The notes: generated from the letters alone by a model not told the origin. 64,000 nucleotides of DNA from Providencia hangzhouensis (GCF_029193595.2 NZ_CP135052.1:1116001-1180000); one strand, 5' to 3'; shown: positions 50,234 through 61,212, counted from the first letter of the stretch. Translations and numbers: made by a program.

Positions 50234-50267
50234 ATAGAGGTGAAAATGGATAAAATTTCACCTCTAT
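50234..50267 (-). terminator. Strong terminator after hemL
   Basis: ATAGAGGTGAAA pairs perfectly with TTTCACCTCTAT, followed on the minus strand by seven Ts. Confidence 0.92.
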
Positions 50268-50281
50268 AACATCAATGTGAA

Positions 50282-51571
50282 TTAATTCTCTTTAATTTTC
50301 ATCAATGCAGTTTCTGCGGCTTTGATAGTTTTCTCAATGTCTTCATCGCTGTGGGCGATAGACATAAAGCCAGCTTCAAATGCAGAAGGCGCGAGGTAAA
50401 TACCTTGCTCTAACATGTAATGGAAAAATTTCTTAAAGCGCTCAACGTCGCATTTCATCACATCTTGGTAACAAGTTACGGTTGGGGCATCGGTGAAGAA
50501 AATACCAAACATGCCACCGACGTGATTGATAACCATCGGGATACCTTGCTCTGCGGAAACACGTTTTAAACCACGAGCTAACTTTTCTGTTAATTCATTT
50601 AAACGTGAGTGGACTCCCGGCTGAGAGACTTCTTTTAAGCAAGCGAGGCCAGCAGCCATCGCGACAGGGTTACCAGATAAGGTCCCTGCTTGGTAAACAG
50701 GCCCAATTGGTGCTAGTTTTTCCATAATTTCAAGGCGGCCACCGAAGGCACCAACAGGCATACCACCACCGATGATTTTACCTAAACAGGTTAAATCAGG
50801 CTGAACATCGTAGTAATCTTGTGCCCCACCTAATGCGACGCGAAAGCCTGTCATGACTTCATCAATGATGAGTACGGCATTGAATTCATCACATAATGCA
50901 CGTAAACCGGGTAAAAATTCAGCTGTTGGTGGTACGCAATTCATATTTCCTGCAACAGGTTCAACAATGACACATGCAATATCTTCTGGATAATTTTCAA
51001 ATGCTTGGCGGACTGAAGACAGGTCATTATAGGTACAAGTTAATGTGTGTTTGACAAAATCTTCAGGAACGCCAGGAGAGTTTGGTTCGCCCATAGTAAG
51101 CGCACCAGAACCCGCTTTGACTAATAAGCAATCTGCATGGCCATGATAGCAGCCTTCAAATTTGATGATTTTGTCACGGCCTGTGTAACCCCGAGCTAGG
51201 CGAATTGCGCTCATGGTCGCCTCAGTGCCTGAATTTACCATGCGTACCATATCCATAGAGGGGACTAGTTCACAAACTAATTCAGCCATTTCAACTTCAG
51301 CGGCAGTCGGAGCACCAAAACTTAATCCTTTATGAACCGCTTTGATCACGGCATCACGGATCTCAGGATGGTTATGGCCTAAAACCATTGGTCCCCATGA
51401 GCCAACATAATCTACATAGGCTTTACCATCAACGTCATAAATATAAGCGCCATCCGCTTTTTCAATAAATAATGGGGTTCCACCAACACCATTAAAAGCA
51501 CGAACAGGGGAGTTTACACCACCAGGAATTTGTTCTTTTGCTTGTGCGTAAAGTTTTTCAGATTGTGACAT
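50282..51571 (-). CDS. hemL: Glutamate-1-semialdehyde 2,1-aminomutase
   Basis: HemL makes 5-aminolevulinate, the second step of the C5 heme route. It has 429 residues from the ATG at 51571 ([26 protein letters not shown]). The PLP lysine is K265 in [11 protein letters not shown]. The frame extends to 51631, but the extra residues have no family counterpart. It is divergent from erpA; clcA, which lies between them in E. coli, is missing. Confidence 0.97.
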   Translation of the reverse strand: MSQSEKLYAQAKEQIPGGVNSPVRAFNGVGGTPLFIEKADGAYIYDVDGKAYVDYVGSWGPMVLGHNHPEIRDAVIKAVHKGLSFGAPTAAEVEMAELVCELVPSMDMVRMVNSGTEATMSAIRLARGYTGRDKIIKFEGCYHGHADCLLVKAGSGALTMGEPNSPGVPEDFVKHTLTCTYNDLSSVRQAFENYPEDIACVIVEPVAGNMNCVPPTAEFLPGLRALCDEFNAVLIIDEVMTGFRVALGGAQDYYDVQPDLTCLGKIIGGGMPVGAFGGRLEIMEKLAPIGPVYQAGTLSGNPVAMAAGLACLKEVSQPGVHSRLNELTEKLARGLKRVSAEQGIPMVINHVGGMFGIFFTDAPTVTCYQDVMKCDVERFKKFFHYMLEQGIYLAPSAFEAGFMSIAHSDEDIEKTIKAAETALMKIKEN

Positions 51572-51784
51572 CGCAGGGCTCCAGAAAGAGGCTAAGAAAA
51601 AAATTGCTCTCATTCTAAAGCACCACACCAATTAAACCAAATGTTGATACGAAGATATGCACAATGTGTCTAATTGAGTAACAACACTTGAACCATTTAG
51701 TCAAGTGGCGGATAATTAGGTTAATTGATCTGAGTAGGTTTTAGCCTACACATGAATTTACCGGTCACCGGTTTGGAGTAAAAA

Positions 51785-52129
51785 ATGAGTGATGATGCAG
51801 CTCTGCCTTTGCAATTTACTGATGCGGCAGCAATTAAAGTTAAAGATCTGGTCTCTGATGAGGACAACCCAAACCTGCGTCTGCGTGTTTATATCACTGG
51901 TGGCGGATGCAGCGGTTTCCAATATGGTTTCACATTTGATGACCAGATCAATGAAGGCGATATGACAATCGAGAAACAAGGTGTTGCTCTTGTCGTAGAC
52001 CCAATGAGCCTACAATATTTAGTGGGTGGAAGTGTTGATTATACTGAAGGCTTAGAAGGTTCGCGCTTTATTGTGACCAATCCGAATGCTAAGTCTACTT
52101 GTGGGTGTGGTTCGTCTTTCAGCGTCTAA
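51785..52129 (+). CDS. erpA: Iron-sulfur cluster insertion protein ErpA
   Basis: This A-type carrier delivers Fe-S clusters to apoproteins. Its 114 residues match the E. coli length. Cluster cysteines are C42 ([10 protein letters not shown]), C106 and C108 ([10 protein letters not shown]). TTTGGAG precedes the ATG. An ERIC-like element starts three bases after the stop codon. Confidence 0.97.
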   Translation: MSDDAALPLQFTDAAAIKVKDLVSDEDNPNLRLRVYITGGGCSGFQYGFTFDDQINEGDMTIEKQGVALVVDPMSLQYLVGGSVDYTEGLEGSRFIVTNPNAKSTCGCGSSFSV

Positions 52130-52131
52130 TT

Positions 52132-52250
52132 TTCGTCATATTTCGAGCTGTGGCGGTGTTGGCTTCATTCAGTTACTCGGGTCACATACTAATGTATGCT
52201 CCCCGAGATATCTTCATTTGCCGCCTTGCCACAACTCGAACTATTTAGAA
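52132..52250. repeat. ERIC-like element between erpA and btuF
   Basis: Inner arms are CTCGGG and CCCGAG; outer arms are CGAGCTGTGGC and GCCACAACTCG. It starts right after erpA and may serve as the 3' structure of both convergent transcripts. Confidence 0.85.
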
Positions 52251-52271
52251 AATTTTTGTAATTTGTAATTC

Positions 52272-53102
52272 TCAATCAGATAATGCGTTTAACTGCTCGC
52301 ACAGTTGTTCTGTCGCATTAACAATCCTTGGGCCTGCTCGGTGAAACCAATCTTCATTTAATCGGATAATTGGGACATTGAGCTGTGAGTGCCAAAATTC
52401 TTTCACTGCTTTTTCCTGTTCTGCCGAGCCCGTCATGATTATTACATCTGGTTTGCGAGTGAGCACCTGCTCACGACTGACTTGAGGCCATTGAACAGCG
52501 CTGTTAGCAAAAATATTTTCACTCCCACAAAACTCTACGACATCATTTTGCAGCGTGTGGTTACCTGCGCTAAATAAAGGCTGAGTACCGAGCTGAATGA
52601 ACACTTTCTTTGATTTTTTATTAGAAATTTTTTCTTTTTGATAAGGAGCGACCCTAGAGCGCATTTTTTCAACATTTTGTTGTGCTATCTCTGGGGTTGG
52701 GCTGTATTGTGCTAATTCAATCACTGAGTTGATGACATCATCAATAGTTTGAGGATCGAAATAAATAATTGGGATACCGAGGCCTGCGAGTTGATCAAGA
52801 GGCCGCTGGGGGTTTCCTCCTCGCCATGCGAGGATTAAATCAGGTTTAAGTGCGATAATACGTTCTACATTTAAACCTTGCCAATCAGAGACTTGTTCTA
52901 ATTTTCTTGCTTGCTCTGGGTAATCGGAGTAAGCACTGACCGCAATTAAGCTATCCCCAAGCCCTGCTGCATAAGCAAGTTCAGTATTGGCCGGTGATAA
53001 ACTAATAACGCGCTGCTTTGCTGCCCCTAGTGCAGAAAAGGCCACCAGTAAAGCACATAATAAGGTGATAGTAAGGGAAAAATAATGCGTTATTCGTTTC
53101 AT
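52272..53102 (-). CDS. btuF: Vitamin B12-binding periplasmic protein BtuF
   Basis: The product is 276 residues. Signal peptide about 1-27 ([30 protein letters not shown]). It is a class III binding-protein fold that hands cobalamin to BtuCD, which is not in the window. [20 protein letters not shown] and [15 protein letters not shown] are typical. The start at 53102 is chosen on signal-peptide shape; 53114 is an alternative, and neither has a strong ribosome site. It follows mtnN, as in E. coli. Confidence 0.93.
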   Translation of the reverse strand: MKRITHYFSLTITLLCALLVAFSALGAAKQRVISLSPANTELAYAAGLGDSLIAVSAYSDYPEQARKLEQVSDWQGLNVERIIALKPDLILAWRGGNPQRPLDQLAGLGIPIIYFDPQTIDDVINSVIELAQYSPTPEIAQQNVEKMRSRVAPYQKEKISNKKSKKVFIQLGTQPLFSAGNHTLQNDVVEFCGSENIFANSAVQWPQVSREQVLTRKPDVIIMTGSAEQEKAVKEFWHSQLNVPIIRLNEDWFHRAGPRIVNATEQLCEQLNALSD

Positions 53103-53127
53103 AACAAAATTCATCGTAGAATTAATT

Positions 53128-53160
53128 AAAAGGTATAACTAACAAATAGTTATACCTTTT
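53128..53160 (-). terminator. Perfect hairpin between mtnN and btuF
   Basis: A 14-bp perfect stem with a 5-base loop: AAAAGGTATAACTA (53128-53141) and TAGTTATACCTTTT (53147-53160). It would end most mtnN transcripts before btuF, so btuF may need its own promoter. Confidence 0.8.
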
Positions 53161-53170
53161 GTGCAAATGA

Positions 53171-53863
53171 TTAAGCGAGCTTAGCTAAAATTGCAGTGAT
53201 CATCAGGGAAGATTGACGGGCAGCAACAGGTAAAAACTCATCAAAGCTCGTGTGGGATTCTTTATCTGCAACATCTGAAATGGCACGAACGACGACAAAT
53301 GGAATGCCAAATTGGTGACATACTTGACCAATCGCGGTGGCTTCCATTTCTACTGCCGCAACTTGTGGGAACATCGCTTTGATGCGCGCCAGTGGCTCAG
53401 CACCATTAATAAAAGCATCACCGCTACAGACTAATCCACGAACAGCGTTCATATCCAATAACTTAATGCACTGCTCAGCAACTTCAATTAACTTAGTATC
53501 AGCAACGAAAGCTGGCGGACACTGTGCCATTTGGCCGGGTTCATAACCGAATGCGGTCACATCAGCATCATGATAACGAACTTCTGTAGAAACCACGATA
53601 TCGCCGACGTTTAAACGAGGGTCTAAACCACCTGCGGAACCTGTGTTAATCACGACATCTGGTTGGCAATGCTCTAATAATAGTGTTGTACCGATTGCGG
53701 CTGCGACTTTACCAATACCTGATTTCAATAATGCAACGTCAACGCCATTAATTTGGCCTGTATAAATCTCACAACCAGCACGGTTAATAGTTTGGCAGTT
53801 TTCAATTTGTGAGCGCAAAATCGCCACTTCCTGTTCCATGGCACCAATTATTCCAACTTTCAT
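53171..53863 (-). CDS. mtnN: 5'-Methylthioadenosine/S-adenosylhomocysteine nucleosidase
   Basis: MtnN (Pfs) removes adenine from methylthioadenosine and S-adenosylhomocysteine, feeding methionine salvage and AI-2 formation. It has 230 residues from the ATG at 53863 (AAAGGAG upstream). [14 protein letters not shown] start, [33 protein letters not shown] and the catalytic Asp in ISDVADKES are present. It diverges from dgt. Confidence 0.97.
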   Translation of the reverse strand: MKVGIIGAMEQEVAILRSQIENCQTINRAGCEIYTGQINGVDVALLKSGIGKVAAAIGTTLLLEHCQPDVVINTGSAGGLDPRLNVGDIVVSTEVRYHDADVTAFGYEPGQMAQCPPAFVADTKLIEVAEQCIKLLDMNAVRGLVCSGDAFINGAEPLARIKAMFPQVAAVEMEATAIGQVCHQFGIPFVVVRAISDVADKESHTSFDEFLPVAARQSSLMITAILAKLA

Positions 53864-54120
53864 TTTGTCTCCTTTTCCCTGCACAATTTGCACTATTAAT
53901 GTCAATATAGTGTCAATATTTTGACTAGGGACGATAATGTTTTATTGTGTTATTGCTGCATTCTTCGAGTGGGCTCGCAATTTTAATTGCAACAACTCGA
54001 ATTTTGACAACGAAATTACAAAGATGCACGAAGTGTAACATTGAAAGGTGAGTCGTGAAGGTTTTTTCCTGTATTTAGGCTATATAATGAAACATCAATC
54101 GAAATAGGGAAGGTGGCAGA

Positions 54121-55647
54121 GTGGGTGAGATTAATTTTGTTAAGAAGCTAAACTTTCAGCGTAACTACATGAGCAGTGCGAAAAACCAAAAAATTTCACC
54201 TAAAGATGAAGATGCGGTTAATCGCTTATTTGAAAGTGATCGTGGGCGGATTATCAATTCAGCAGCCATTCGCCGCTTACAACAAAAAACACAAGTTTTC
54301 CCCTTAGAGCAAAACGCAGCAGTACGTAGCCGATTAACTCACTCACTAGAGGTTCAGCAGGTTGGCCGTTACATCAGTAAAACGGTTTTAGGTGAATTAA
54401 AAAAGAAAAAATTACTGGAGCCCTATGGGTTAGATGAACGTTGTGATGCGTTTGAAAGCTTAGTCGAAATGGCTTGTTTAATGCATGATATCGGTAATCC
54501 ACCATTTGGGCACTTTGGTGAGGCCGCAATTCAACGGTGGTTTACCAAGTTACTGTCGCCAAGTTACTTATATACACCCAATTCCCCTGACCCATGCCAA
54601 ATACCGGCATTACAATTAACTGGAAATGAAAAGCAAGACTTATTCCGCCGTCAATTAAAGCAGGATTTATGCTCATTTGAAGGTAATGCGCAAGGGCTGC
54701 GCATGGCGCATCGTTTACTCAAACTAAACTTAACTTATGCACAAATTGGTTCTATCTTAAAATATACGCGTGGAGCTTATGATTTGGAGCCAATTCCCCC
54801 TGAGTTTGATTATTTGATGAAAAAACCAGGCTATTATTGGTCAGAGGTGGACTTTGTCAGTGAGTTAACCAAAAAACTCGATATGGAGAAATACTGCCGT
54901 TTCCCTCTGTCCTATATTATGGAAGCGGCTGATGATATTTCATATTGTATTGCTGATTTAGATGATGCCGCGGAAAAAGGCATTTTTACTGTTGAGCAGT
55001 TGATTGAGTACTTAAAAGCAGAGTGGGGTGATATTGAACAAAATGATTTGTTCGATCAAACTGTCATGCGAGCTTTCAATAATATCAGTGACAACCACAC
55101 AAGGCGTATTCAGCAAGATCAGTTCTTTATGTATTTGCGCGTTAATATTACAGGGAAGTTGTCTCATTACAGTGCACTGCAGTTTATTAAAAATCTGCCT
55201 GAAATTTATAATGGCACTTTTAACAGCGCTTTGTTAGAAGATAAAAGCCCAGAACATAGATTACTGAAAGTATTGAAAACAGTGGCTTTTAAACATGTAT
55301 TTAACCACCATGAAGTTGAAGAGTTAGAGTTGCAAGGCTACCGAATTATCAGTGGGTTATTAGATTTTTATAGCCCATTACTGATGATGAATAGAAGGGA
55401 TTTTGCTGAGCTCGTTGAAAAAAATTACCACAAGCACTTTTTCATTGAAACGAGATTGTTCCATAAATTATCTAATAAGCATCGCTTATCTTACACGGAA
55501 GCACTTGAGAAAATTTCTGCAACGAATGAAGCAGATAAATCTATTCTGGAGTTTTATTATCGAGCTCGTTTGATTCAAGACTATATTAGCGGTATGACAG
55601 ACCACTATGCCTATGAAGAATATCGTAAATTTATGGTTAGTAACTAA
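54121..55647 (+). CDS. dgt: dGTP triphosphohydrolase
   Basis: Dgt cleaves dGTP to deoxyguanosine and triphosphate. It has 508 residues, starting with GTG at 54121 ([15 protein letters not shown], aligning with the E. coli start), behind GGAAGG. The HD metal site is formed by [28 protein letters not shown] and a later conserved Asp ([16 protein letters not shown]). It is the last gene of the block with E. coli 3-minute order; degP, which follows in E. coli, is not here. Confidence 0.95.
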   Translation: MGEINFVKKLNFQRNYMSSAKNQKISPKDEDAVNRLFESDRGRIINSAAIRRLQQKTQVFPLEQNAAVRSRLTHSLEVQQVGRYISKTVLGELKKKKLLEPYGLDERCDAFESLVEMACLMHDIGNPPFGHFGEAAIQRWFTKLLSPSYLYTPNSPDPCQIPALQLTGNEKQDLFRRQLKQDLCSFEGNAQGLRMAHRLLKLNLTYAQIGSILKYTRGAYDLEPIPPEFDYLMKKPGYYWSEVDFVSELTKKLDMEKYCRFPLSYIMEAADDISYCIADLDDAAEKGIFTVEQLIEYLKAEWGDIEQNDLFDQTVMRAFNNISDNHTRRIQQDQFFMYLRVNITGKLSHYSALQFIKNLPEIYNGTFNSALLEDKSPEHRLLKVLKTVAFKHVFNHHEVEELELQGYRIISGLLDFYSPLLMMNRRDFAELVEKNYHKHFFIETRLFHKLSNKHRLSYTEALEKISATNEADKSILEFYYRARLIQDYISGMTDHYAYEEYRKFMVSN

Positions 55648-55822
55648 TATAATAATTGAATGGCATAATAAAAATGGAAAAGTAGTCAATCAAATGATAG
55701 GAAAAACAGGTATAATGGGACTGACCGTTTTTCTGGATTAATTAGCGAAAAAAACAACGCATTAAAATTGAAAACTCGGCAATCATGATTTTTATAACTT
55801 AATACTCTGTAGTGACTACTTT

Positions 55823-57154
55823 ATGGCTCAATTTTACTCTCCTAATCGCCGTACCACTTCACGCCGTCAAATCACGGTTGTAGCTGATAGCCTCGATGCT
55901 GCAGGGCAAGGTGTTGCCCGTATCGAAGGAAAAACCATTTTTGTAACAGGTTTATTGCCTGGAGAAGAAGCACAAATTGAATTGACGGAAGAGAAGCGGC
56001 ATTTTGCTAAAGGGAAGGTGACTAAACGCTTGAGCACGAGCCCACAAAGAGTAAAGCCTCGGTGCCGTTATTTTAATCAATGTGGGGGGTGCCAACAGCA
56101 ACATGTTGACATTGCACTGCAAAGAGAAAGCAAAGCTCATGCTTTAGCTTACTTGATGCAGCGCGAAACATCGCTAGATATATCCGTTCCCACGGTGATT
56201 AGTGGTGAGCCATATGGTTACCGCCGTCGAGCTCGATTAGGTCTACAGTATCAGCCTAAAAGTAAAAATGTCGTTATGGGGTTTCGTCAATCTCAATCTA
56301 ACACATTGGTTGATATAAAAAATTGTCCTATCTTGTCCCCTGATTTGGATATCTTACTAAAACCACTTTCTGAATGTATTAACCAGCTCAGTAATAAATC
56401 GAAACTGGGCCATGTAGAACTTATTCGTGCAGACAATTGTAAAATTGTATTGATTCGTTACTTAACCCCTTTTTCGTTATCAGATACCCAAAAGTTAAGC
56501 GATTTTGAAAATCAGCACGGAGTGTCTATCTGGTTAGCGGGTAATGATGAAAACTTACAGGCTCTGTCACCAAATTCGCCACAACCTGAATATCAAGTTG
56601 CAGGGGAAATACTAAAATTTAATCCGTTAAATTTTATTCAAGTGAATGGGCAAGTTAACCAGCAGATGGTAGAACAAGCTTTAGCATGGTTAGATCTAAA
56701 CAGTGAAGATAGGGTATTAGATCTTTTTTGTGGAATGGGTAACTTTACATTGCCAATTGCACGGTTAGTGACATCTGTTGTGGGTGTTGAGGGTGTGGAA
56801 AATTTAGTCGAACAGGCACGAAACAATGCACAGCTCAATACTATTTGTAATGCGACATTCTATAATGAAAACTTAGAAGCCCAGATACACACACAACCTT
56901 GGGCAGTTCATGGCTTTAATAAAGTGTTATTAGACCCAGCTAGGGCTGGAGCTGCTGGTGTTATGGAACATTTAATTAAACTGATGCCAGAAAAAATTGT
57001 CTATGTTTCATGTAACCCCACAACATTGGCAAGAGATAGCAAAGCTTTACTCGATGGGGGCTATCAATTATTACAGTTGCGGATGCTAGATATGTTTCCG
57101 CAAACTAGCCATTTAGAGTCAATGGCGTTATTTATCCGTCGCCCAGAGGTTTAA
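55823..57154 (+). CDS. rlmD: 23S rRNA (uracil-1939-C5)-methyltransferase RlmD
   Basis: RlmD has 443 residues. An N-terminal TRAM domain (about 15-70) is followed by the 4Fe-4S ligands C81, C87, C90 and C168. The methyltransferase domain has the SAM motif VLDLFCGMGNFTLP and the nucleophile C397 in VSCNP. relA begins 16 bases after its stop codon, so the two are likely co-transcribed, as in E. coli. Confidence 0.96.
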   Translation: MAQFYSPNRRTTSRRQITVVADSLDAAGQGVARIEGKTIFVTGLLPGEEAQIELTEEKRHFAKGKVTKRLSTSPQRVKPRCRYFNQCGGCQQQHVDIALQRESKAHALAYLMQRETSLDISVPTVISGEPYGYRRRARLGLQYQPKSKNVVMGFRQSQSNTLVDIKNCPILSPDLDILLKPLSECINQLSNKSKLGHVELIRADNCKIVLIRYLTPFSLSDTQKLSDFENQHGVSIWLAGNDENLQALSPNSPQPEYQVAGEILKFNPLNFIQVNGQVNQQMVEQALAWLDLNSEDRVLDLFCGMGNFTLPIARLVTSVVGVEGVENLVEQARNNAQLNTICNATFYNENLEAQIHTQPWAVHGFNKVLLDPARAGAAGVMEHLIKLMPEKIVYVSCNPTTLARDSKALLDGGYQLLQLRMLDMFPQTSHLESMALFIRRPEV

Positions 57155-57170
57155 TAGGTAGGGAGAACAT

Positions 57171-59402
57171 ATGGTTGCAGTAAGAAGTGCGCATCTTACC
57201 CCAGCAGGTGAGTTTGCCCCAGAAAAGTGGGTTAACGGCCTGGGATTGAGCAATAAACAATCAGAAGAAAAGCTCATCCATACCTGGCAATATTGTCACG
57301 ATAAATTAGCCGGACAAGAAATCGCCCCTCTGTTGCTGTGGCGCGGTATTGAAATGACCGAGATCCTATCGACATTAAGTATGGATATCGGCAGCTTACA
57401 AGCGGCTTTGCTTTTCCCCTTAGTGGAAGAAGGGAAGTTAGAAGAACAAGAAGTTATTGAGGAATTTGGCAAATCCATTCACGAACTTGTTAAAGGCGTG
57501 CTGGAAATGGATGCGATCCGCCAACTCAAAGCAACACAATCAAGCGAAACCAGCTCGACACAAGTCGATAATATTCGTCGTATGCTACTGTCAATGGTAG
57601 AGGATTTCCGCTGCGTTGTTATTAAGTTAGCGGAACGAATTGCTCATTTACGTGAAGTCAAAGATGCAACGGAAGATGAGCGCGTCTTAGCTGCAAAAGA
57701 GTGTTCAAATATTTATGCTCCTTTAGCAAATCGCCTAGGAATTGGGCAGTTAAAATGGGAGTTAGAAGACTTTTGTTTTCGTTATTTGCATCCCGATGAA
57801 TATAAGAAAATTGCAAAGCTCCTCCATGAACGTCGTATTGACCGTGAAGAGTACATAGATACTTTCGTAACAACCTTACGTAAGTACATGTTAAAAGAGA
57901 ATATTCAAGCAGATATCTATGGCCGACCTAAGCATATTTACAGTATTTGGCGTAAAATGCAGAAAAAATCATTGGCATTTGATGAACTGTTTGATGTGCG
58001 AGCGGTGCGTATTGTCGTTGAACGCTTGCAGGATTGTTATGCTGCATTAGGAATTGTTCATACCCATTTTCGCCACCTTCCTGATGAGTTTGATGACTAT
58101 GTGGCGAATCCAAAGCCTAATGGTTATCAATCGATTCATACAGTAGTATTAGGGCCAAACGGCAAAACACTTGAAATTCAAATTCGTACCCGTCAAATGC
58201 ATGAAGATGCAGAGCTGGGGGTTGCGGCGCATTGGAAATACAAAGAAGGCGCGACTGGTATTGGCAAAGGAAGTAGCTACGAAAACCGTATTGCGTGGTT
58301 ACGTAAGCTGATTGCATGGCAAGAAGAAATGGCAGATTCTGGCGAAATGCTAGATGAAGTTCGTAGCCAAGTGTTTGATGACAGAGTGTATGTTTTTACC
58401 CCAAAAGGGGATGTGGTAGATTTGCCAGCAGGCTCGACGCCGCTTGATTTCGCTTATCACATTCACAGTGATGTCGGCCATCGTTGTATTGGTGCAAAAA
58501 TAGGTGGGCGTATTGTTCCATTTAGCTATCAATTACAAATGGGTGACCAAATTGAAATTATCACTCAAAAGCACCCAAACCCAAGCCGTGACTGGTTAAA
58601 TCCTAACTTAGGGTATGTAACAACCAGCCGTGGGCGAGCCAAAATCCAAAATTGGTTCCGTAAACAAGATAGAGACAAAAACATCCTCGCAGGGCGCCAA
58701 ATTCTAGATAGCGAATTATCGCAGCTTGATATCAGCCTCCGAGAGGCCGAAAAACTGCTAATCGCGCGCTATAATGTTCACTCATTGGATGAAGTTTTAG
58801 CAGGAATTGGTGGTGGTGATATTCGTATCAACCAATTAGTGAATTTCCTGCAAAGCAAATTTAACAAAGCCACCGCAGAAGAAGAAGACCGCGCGGCAAT
58901 GAAGACATTAGAAAGTAAGTCTTCACTCCCAAGAGCACCATCCCATGGTAGTGGTCGAGTGGTGGTTGAAGGGGTTGGTAACCTAATGCACCATATTGCA
59001 CGTTGTTGCCAGCCAATTCCAGGGGATGAAATTGTCGGTTTTATCACGAAAGGACGAGGTATTTCTATTCACAGTGCGGATTGCGAACAATTAGCTGAGC
59101 TGCAAAGTCATGCGCCAGAACGTGTGATAGATGCAGTTTGGGGAGAAAACTATTCCAGTGGTTATTCTCTCGTGGTTAGAGTTGTCGCCAATGACCGTAG
59201 TGGTCTACTACGTGATATCACGACAATATTAGCTAATGAGAAGGTTAATGTGCTTGGCGTCAGTAGCCGCAGCGATGTGAAGCAGCAATTAGCAACGATA
59301 GATATGACAATTGAGCTGTATAATATTGAGGTGCTGAGCCGGGTGTTAGCAAAATTAAATCAGTTGCCGGATGTTATTGAGGCAAAACGCCATTCCCAGT
59401 GA
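57171..59402 (+). CDS. relA: GTP pyrophosphokinase RelA
   Basis: RelA makes (p)ppGpp on ribosomes with uncharged tRNA. Its 743 residues match E. coli. The hydrolase domain at the N-terminus is degenerate: the HD motif of SpoT is absent. The synthetase domain (about 240-370) has FDVRAVRIVV and PKPNGYQSIHTVV. TGS (about 405-465, VYVFTPKGDVVDLPAGSTPLDFAYHIH region), a zinc-finger/RRM region (ARCCQPIPGDEIVGF) and ACT (SLVVRVVANDRSGLLRDI) follow. GGGAG precedes the ATG. mazEF, next in E. coli, is replaced by repeats. Confidence 0.97.
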   Translation: MVAVRSAHLTPAGEFAPEKWVNGLGLSNKQSEEKLIHTWQYCHDKLAGQEIAPLLLWRGIEMTEILSTLSMDIGSLQAALLFPLVEEGKLEEQEVIEEFGKSIHELVKGVLEMDAIRQLKATQSSETSSTQVDNIRRMLLSMVEDFRCVVIKLAERIAHLREVKDATEDERVLAAKECSNIYAPLANRLGIGQLKWELEDFCFRYLHPDEYKKIAKLLHERRIDREEYIDTFVTTLRKYMLKENIQADIYGRPKHIYSIWRKMQKKSLAFDELFDVRAVRIVVERLQDCYAALGIVHTHFRHLPDEFDDYVANPKPNGYQSIHTVVLGPNGKTLEIQIRTRQMHEDAELGVAAHWKYKEGATGIGKGSSYENRIAWLRKLIAWQEEMADSGEMLDEVRSQVFDDRVYVFTPKGDVVDLPAGSTPLDFAYHIHSDVGHRCIGAKIGGRIVPFSYQLQMGDQIEIITQKHPNPSRDWLNPNLGYVTTSRGRAKIQNWFRKQDRDKNILAGRQILDSELSQLDISLREAEKLLIARYNVHSLDEVLAGIGGGDIRINQLVNFLQSKFNKATAEEEDRAAMKTLESKSSLPRAPSHGSGRVVVEGVGNLMHHIARCCQPIPGDEIVGFITKGRGISIHSADCEQLAELQSHAPERVIDAVWGENYSSGYSLVVRVVANDRSGLLRDITTILANEKVNVLGVSSRSDVKQQLATIDMTIELYNIEVLSRVLAKLNQLPDVIEAKRHSQ

Positions 59403-60049
59403 TTTTCTTCATATTTTGAGTTGTAGGGGTGTTGGCTACACTTAGCTACTCGGGTCACATACTTATGTATGCTCCCCGAGATATCTTCGCTTGCCGCCTA
59501 CCTACATCTCAAACTATTTTGAAAATCAGTACTGTTATATTGTCAGTGGTTTTCTTCATATTTTGAACCGCAGCGTTGTTGGCTGCGCGCTCTCATCTTA
59601 GTCACATACCGATGTATGCTCCTACATTTTCTTCATATTTTGAGCCGCAGCGTTGTTGGCTGCGTGCTCTCACCTTAGTCACATACTGATGTATGCTCCT
59701 ACATTTTCTTCATATTTTGAGTTGTAGGGGTGTTGGCTACACTTAGCTACTCGGGTCACATACTTATGTATGCTCCCCGAGATATCTTCGCTTGCCGCCT
59801 ACCTACATCTCAAACTATTTTGAAAATCAGTACTGTCATATTGTCAGTGGTTTTCTTCATATTTTGAGTTGTAGCGTTGTTGGCTGCGCGCGCTCATCTT
59901 AGTCACATACTGATGTATGCTCCTACATTTTCTTCATATTTTGAGCCGCAGCGTTGTTGGCTGCGTGCTCTCACCTTAGTCACATACTGATGTATGCTCC
60001 TAGGGGCTCGTTTACTTGCCGCCTAGCTGCAATTCAAACTATTTTGAAA
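59403..60049. repeat. Composite ERIC-like array with 301-bp duplication
   Basis: Order: full element (59403-59526), spacer, half element (59550-59626), half element (59627-59703); the whole block then repeats from 59704 with a 301-bp period. The second copy ends in a full element (59928-60049) instead of a half. Half elements break at the same point, just after GTATGCTCCTACA, the centre of the palindrome. Confidence 0.93.
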
Positions 60050-60187
60050 ATAATTTTTTGCAAATGTTCAATAATCTTTTCTTTGTTTTTTCTTTTGTTG
60101 GGAAAAATTTGTTGAACAGGTGTCATTTCTGATAAGTTTGAGATAAAGATGACAATTAGAAACAAAAGAAAATCAAAGGTTAATACA

Positions 60188-60982
60188 ATGAGTCAGGAAA
60201 AACCCGAAATCGAACGCTTATTATCCATTATGGCACAGCTGCGTGACCCACAAACAGGTTGCCCATGGGATAAAGTACAGACATTTAAAACTATTGCACC
60301 TTATACACTTGAGGAAACCTATGAAGTGCTTGATGCGATAGAACGTGAAGATTTTAACGACTTAAAAGGTGAGCTGGGCGACTTATTGTTCCAAGTGGTT
60401 TTCTATGCGCAAATGGCGAATGAAAAATCATTGTTTGATTTTAATGATATTTGCCAAGCAGTGAGCGATAAGCTTGAACATCGTCACCCACATATTTTTG
60501 ATACAAATAACACATTGAGCAGCTCGGAAGTGATTGAGGGATGGGAAAAACGAAAAGCAAAAGAGCGAGCTGAAAAATCGCAGTTTTCTGTGCTAGATGA
60601 TATCCCGAATTCGCTCCCAGCACTAATGAAAGCCTATAAAATTCAAAAGCGTTGTGCTTCGGTCGGTTTTGACTGGGATACGTTAGGCCCTGTTGTGGGT
60701 AAGGTTCATGAAGAACTTGAAGAGGTGATGGAAGAAGCCACACAGGTGGTTGTTGACCAAACTCACCTAGAAGAAGAAATCGGCGATTTATTGTTTGCCG
60801 TAGTGAATTTATCTCGCCATTTAGGTCATAAACCTGAAATAGCGTTGCAAAAAGCTTGCAACAAATTTGAAGGCCGTTTTCGTCAAATCGAAAAAAGCCT
60901 AGCGGAAAGTGGCAAAACGACAGAAAGTGCTACACTTGATGAGATGGAAGGGCTTTGGCAGCAGGTTAAGAGTCAAGAATAA
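60188..60982 (+). CDS. mazG: Nucleoside triphosphate pyrophosphohydrolase MazG
   Basis: MazG hydrolyses NTPs to NMPs and affects ppGpp levels and survival of starvation. It has 264 residues from the ATG at 60188 (AAAGG upstream). Two MazG folds are visible: LEETYEVLDAIEREDFNDLKGELGDLLFQVV near residue 40 and EELEEVMEEATQ ... LEEEIGDLLFAVV near 185, each with the acidic Mg-binding motif. It is separated from relA by 785 bases of repeats. Confidence 0.95.
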   Translation: MSQEKPEIERLLSIMAQLRDPQTGCPWDKVQTFKTIAPYTLEETYEVLDAIEREDFNDLKGELGDLLFQVVFYAQMANEKSLFDFNDICQAVSDKLEHRHPHIFDTNNTLSSSEVIEGWEKRKAKERAEKSQFSVLDDIPNSLPALMKAYKIQKRCASVGFDWDTLGPVVGKVHEELEEVMEEATQVVVDQTHLEEEIGDLLFAVVNLSRHLGHKPEIALQKACNKFEGRFRQIEKSLAESGKTTESATLDEMEGLWQQVKSQE

Positions 60983-60987
60983 AATGG

Positions 60988-61212
60988 TTCGTCATATTTC
61001 GCACTACAGCGTTGTTGGCTGCGTTCGGCTACTCAGGTCACATAACTGGTGTATGCTCCCTGAGATATCTTCTCTTGCCGTCTAGCTTTGCTCGTCATAT
61101 TTCGCACTACAGCGTTGTTGGCTACGTTCGGCTACTCAGGTCACATACTTGTGTATGCTCCCTGAGATATCCTCTCTTGCCGCCTAGCTGTAGCACGAAC
61201 TATCTAGAGCAT
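60988..61212. repeat. Tandem pair of ERIC-like elements after mazG
   Basis: The copies start at 60988 and 61091. Inner arms are CTCAGG and CCTGAG in both. The first copy is cut at its right end (TCTAGCTTTG joined directly to the next copy). The second is complete, with outer arms GCACTACAGC and GCTGTAGCAC. Confidence 0.88.

Noticed and set aside
53950..54000. Degenerate ERIC remnant before dgt
   Set aside because: Only short pieces (GCTGCATTC, CAACAACTCGAATTTT) resemble the family and the core is missing; chance or deep decay cannot be told apart.
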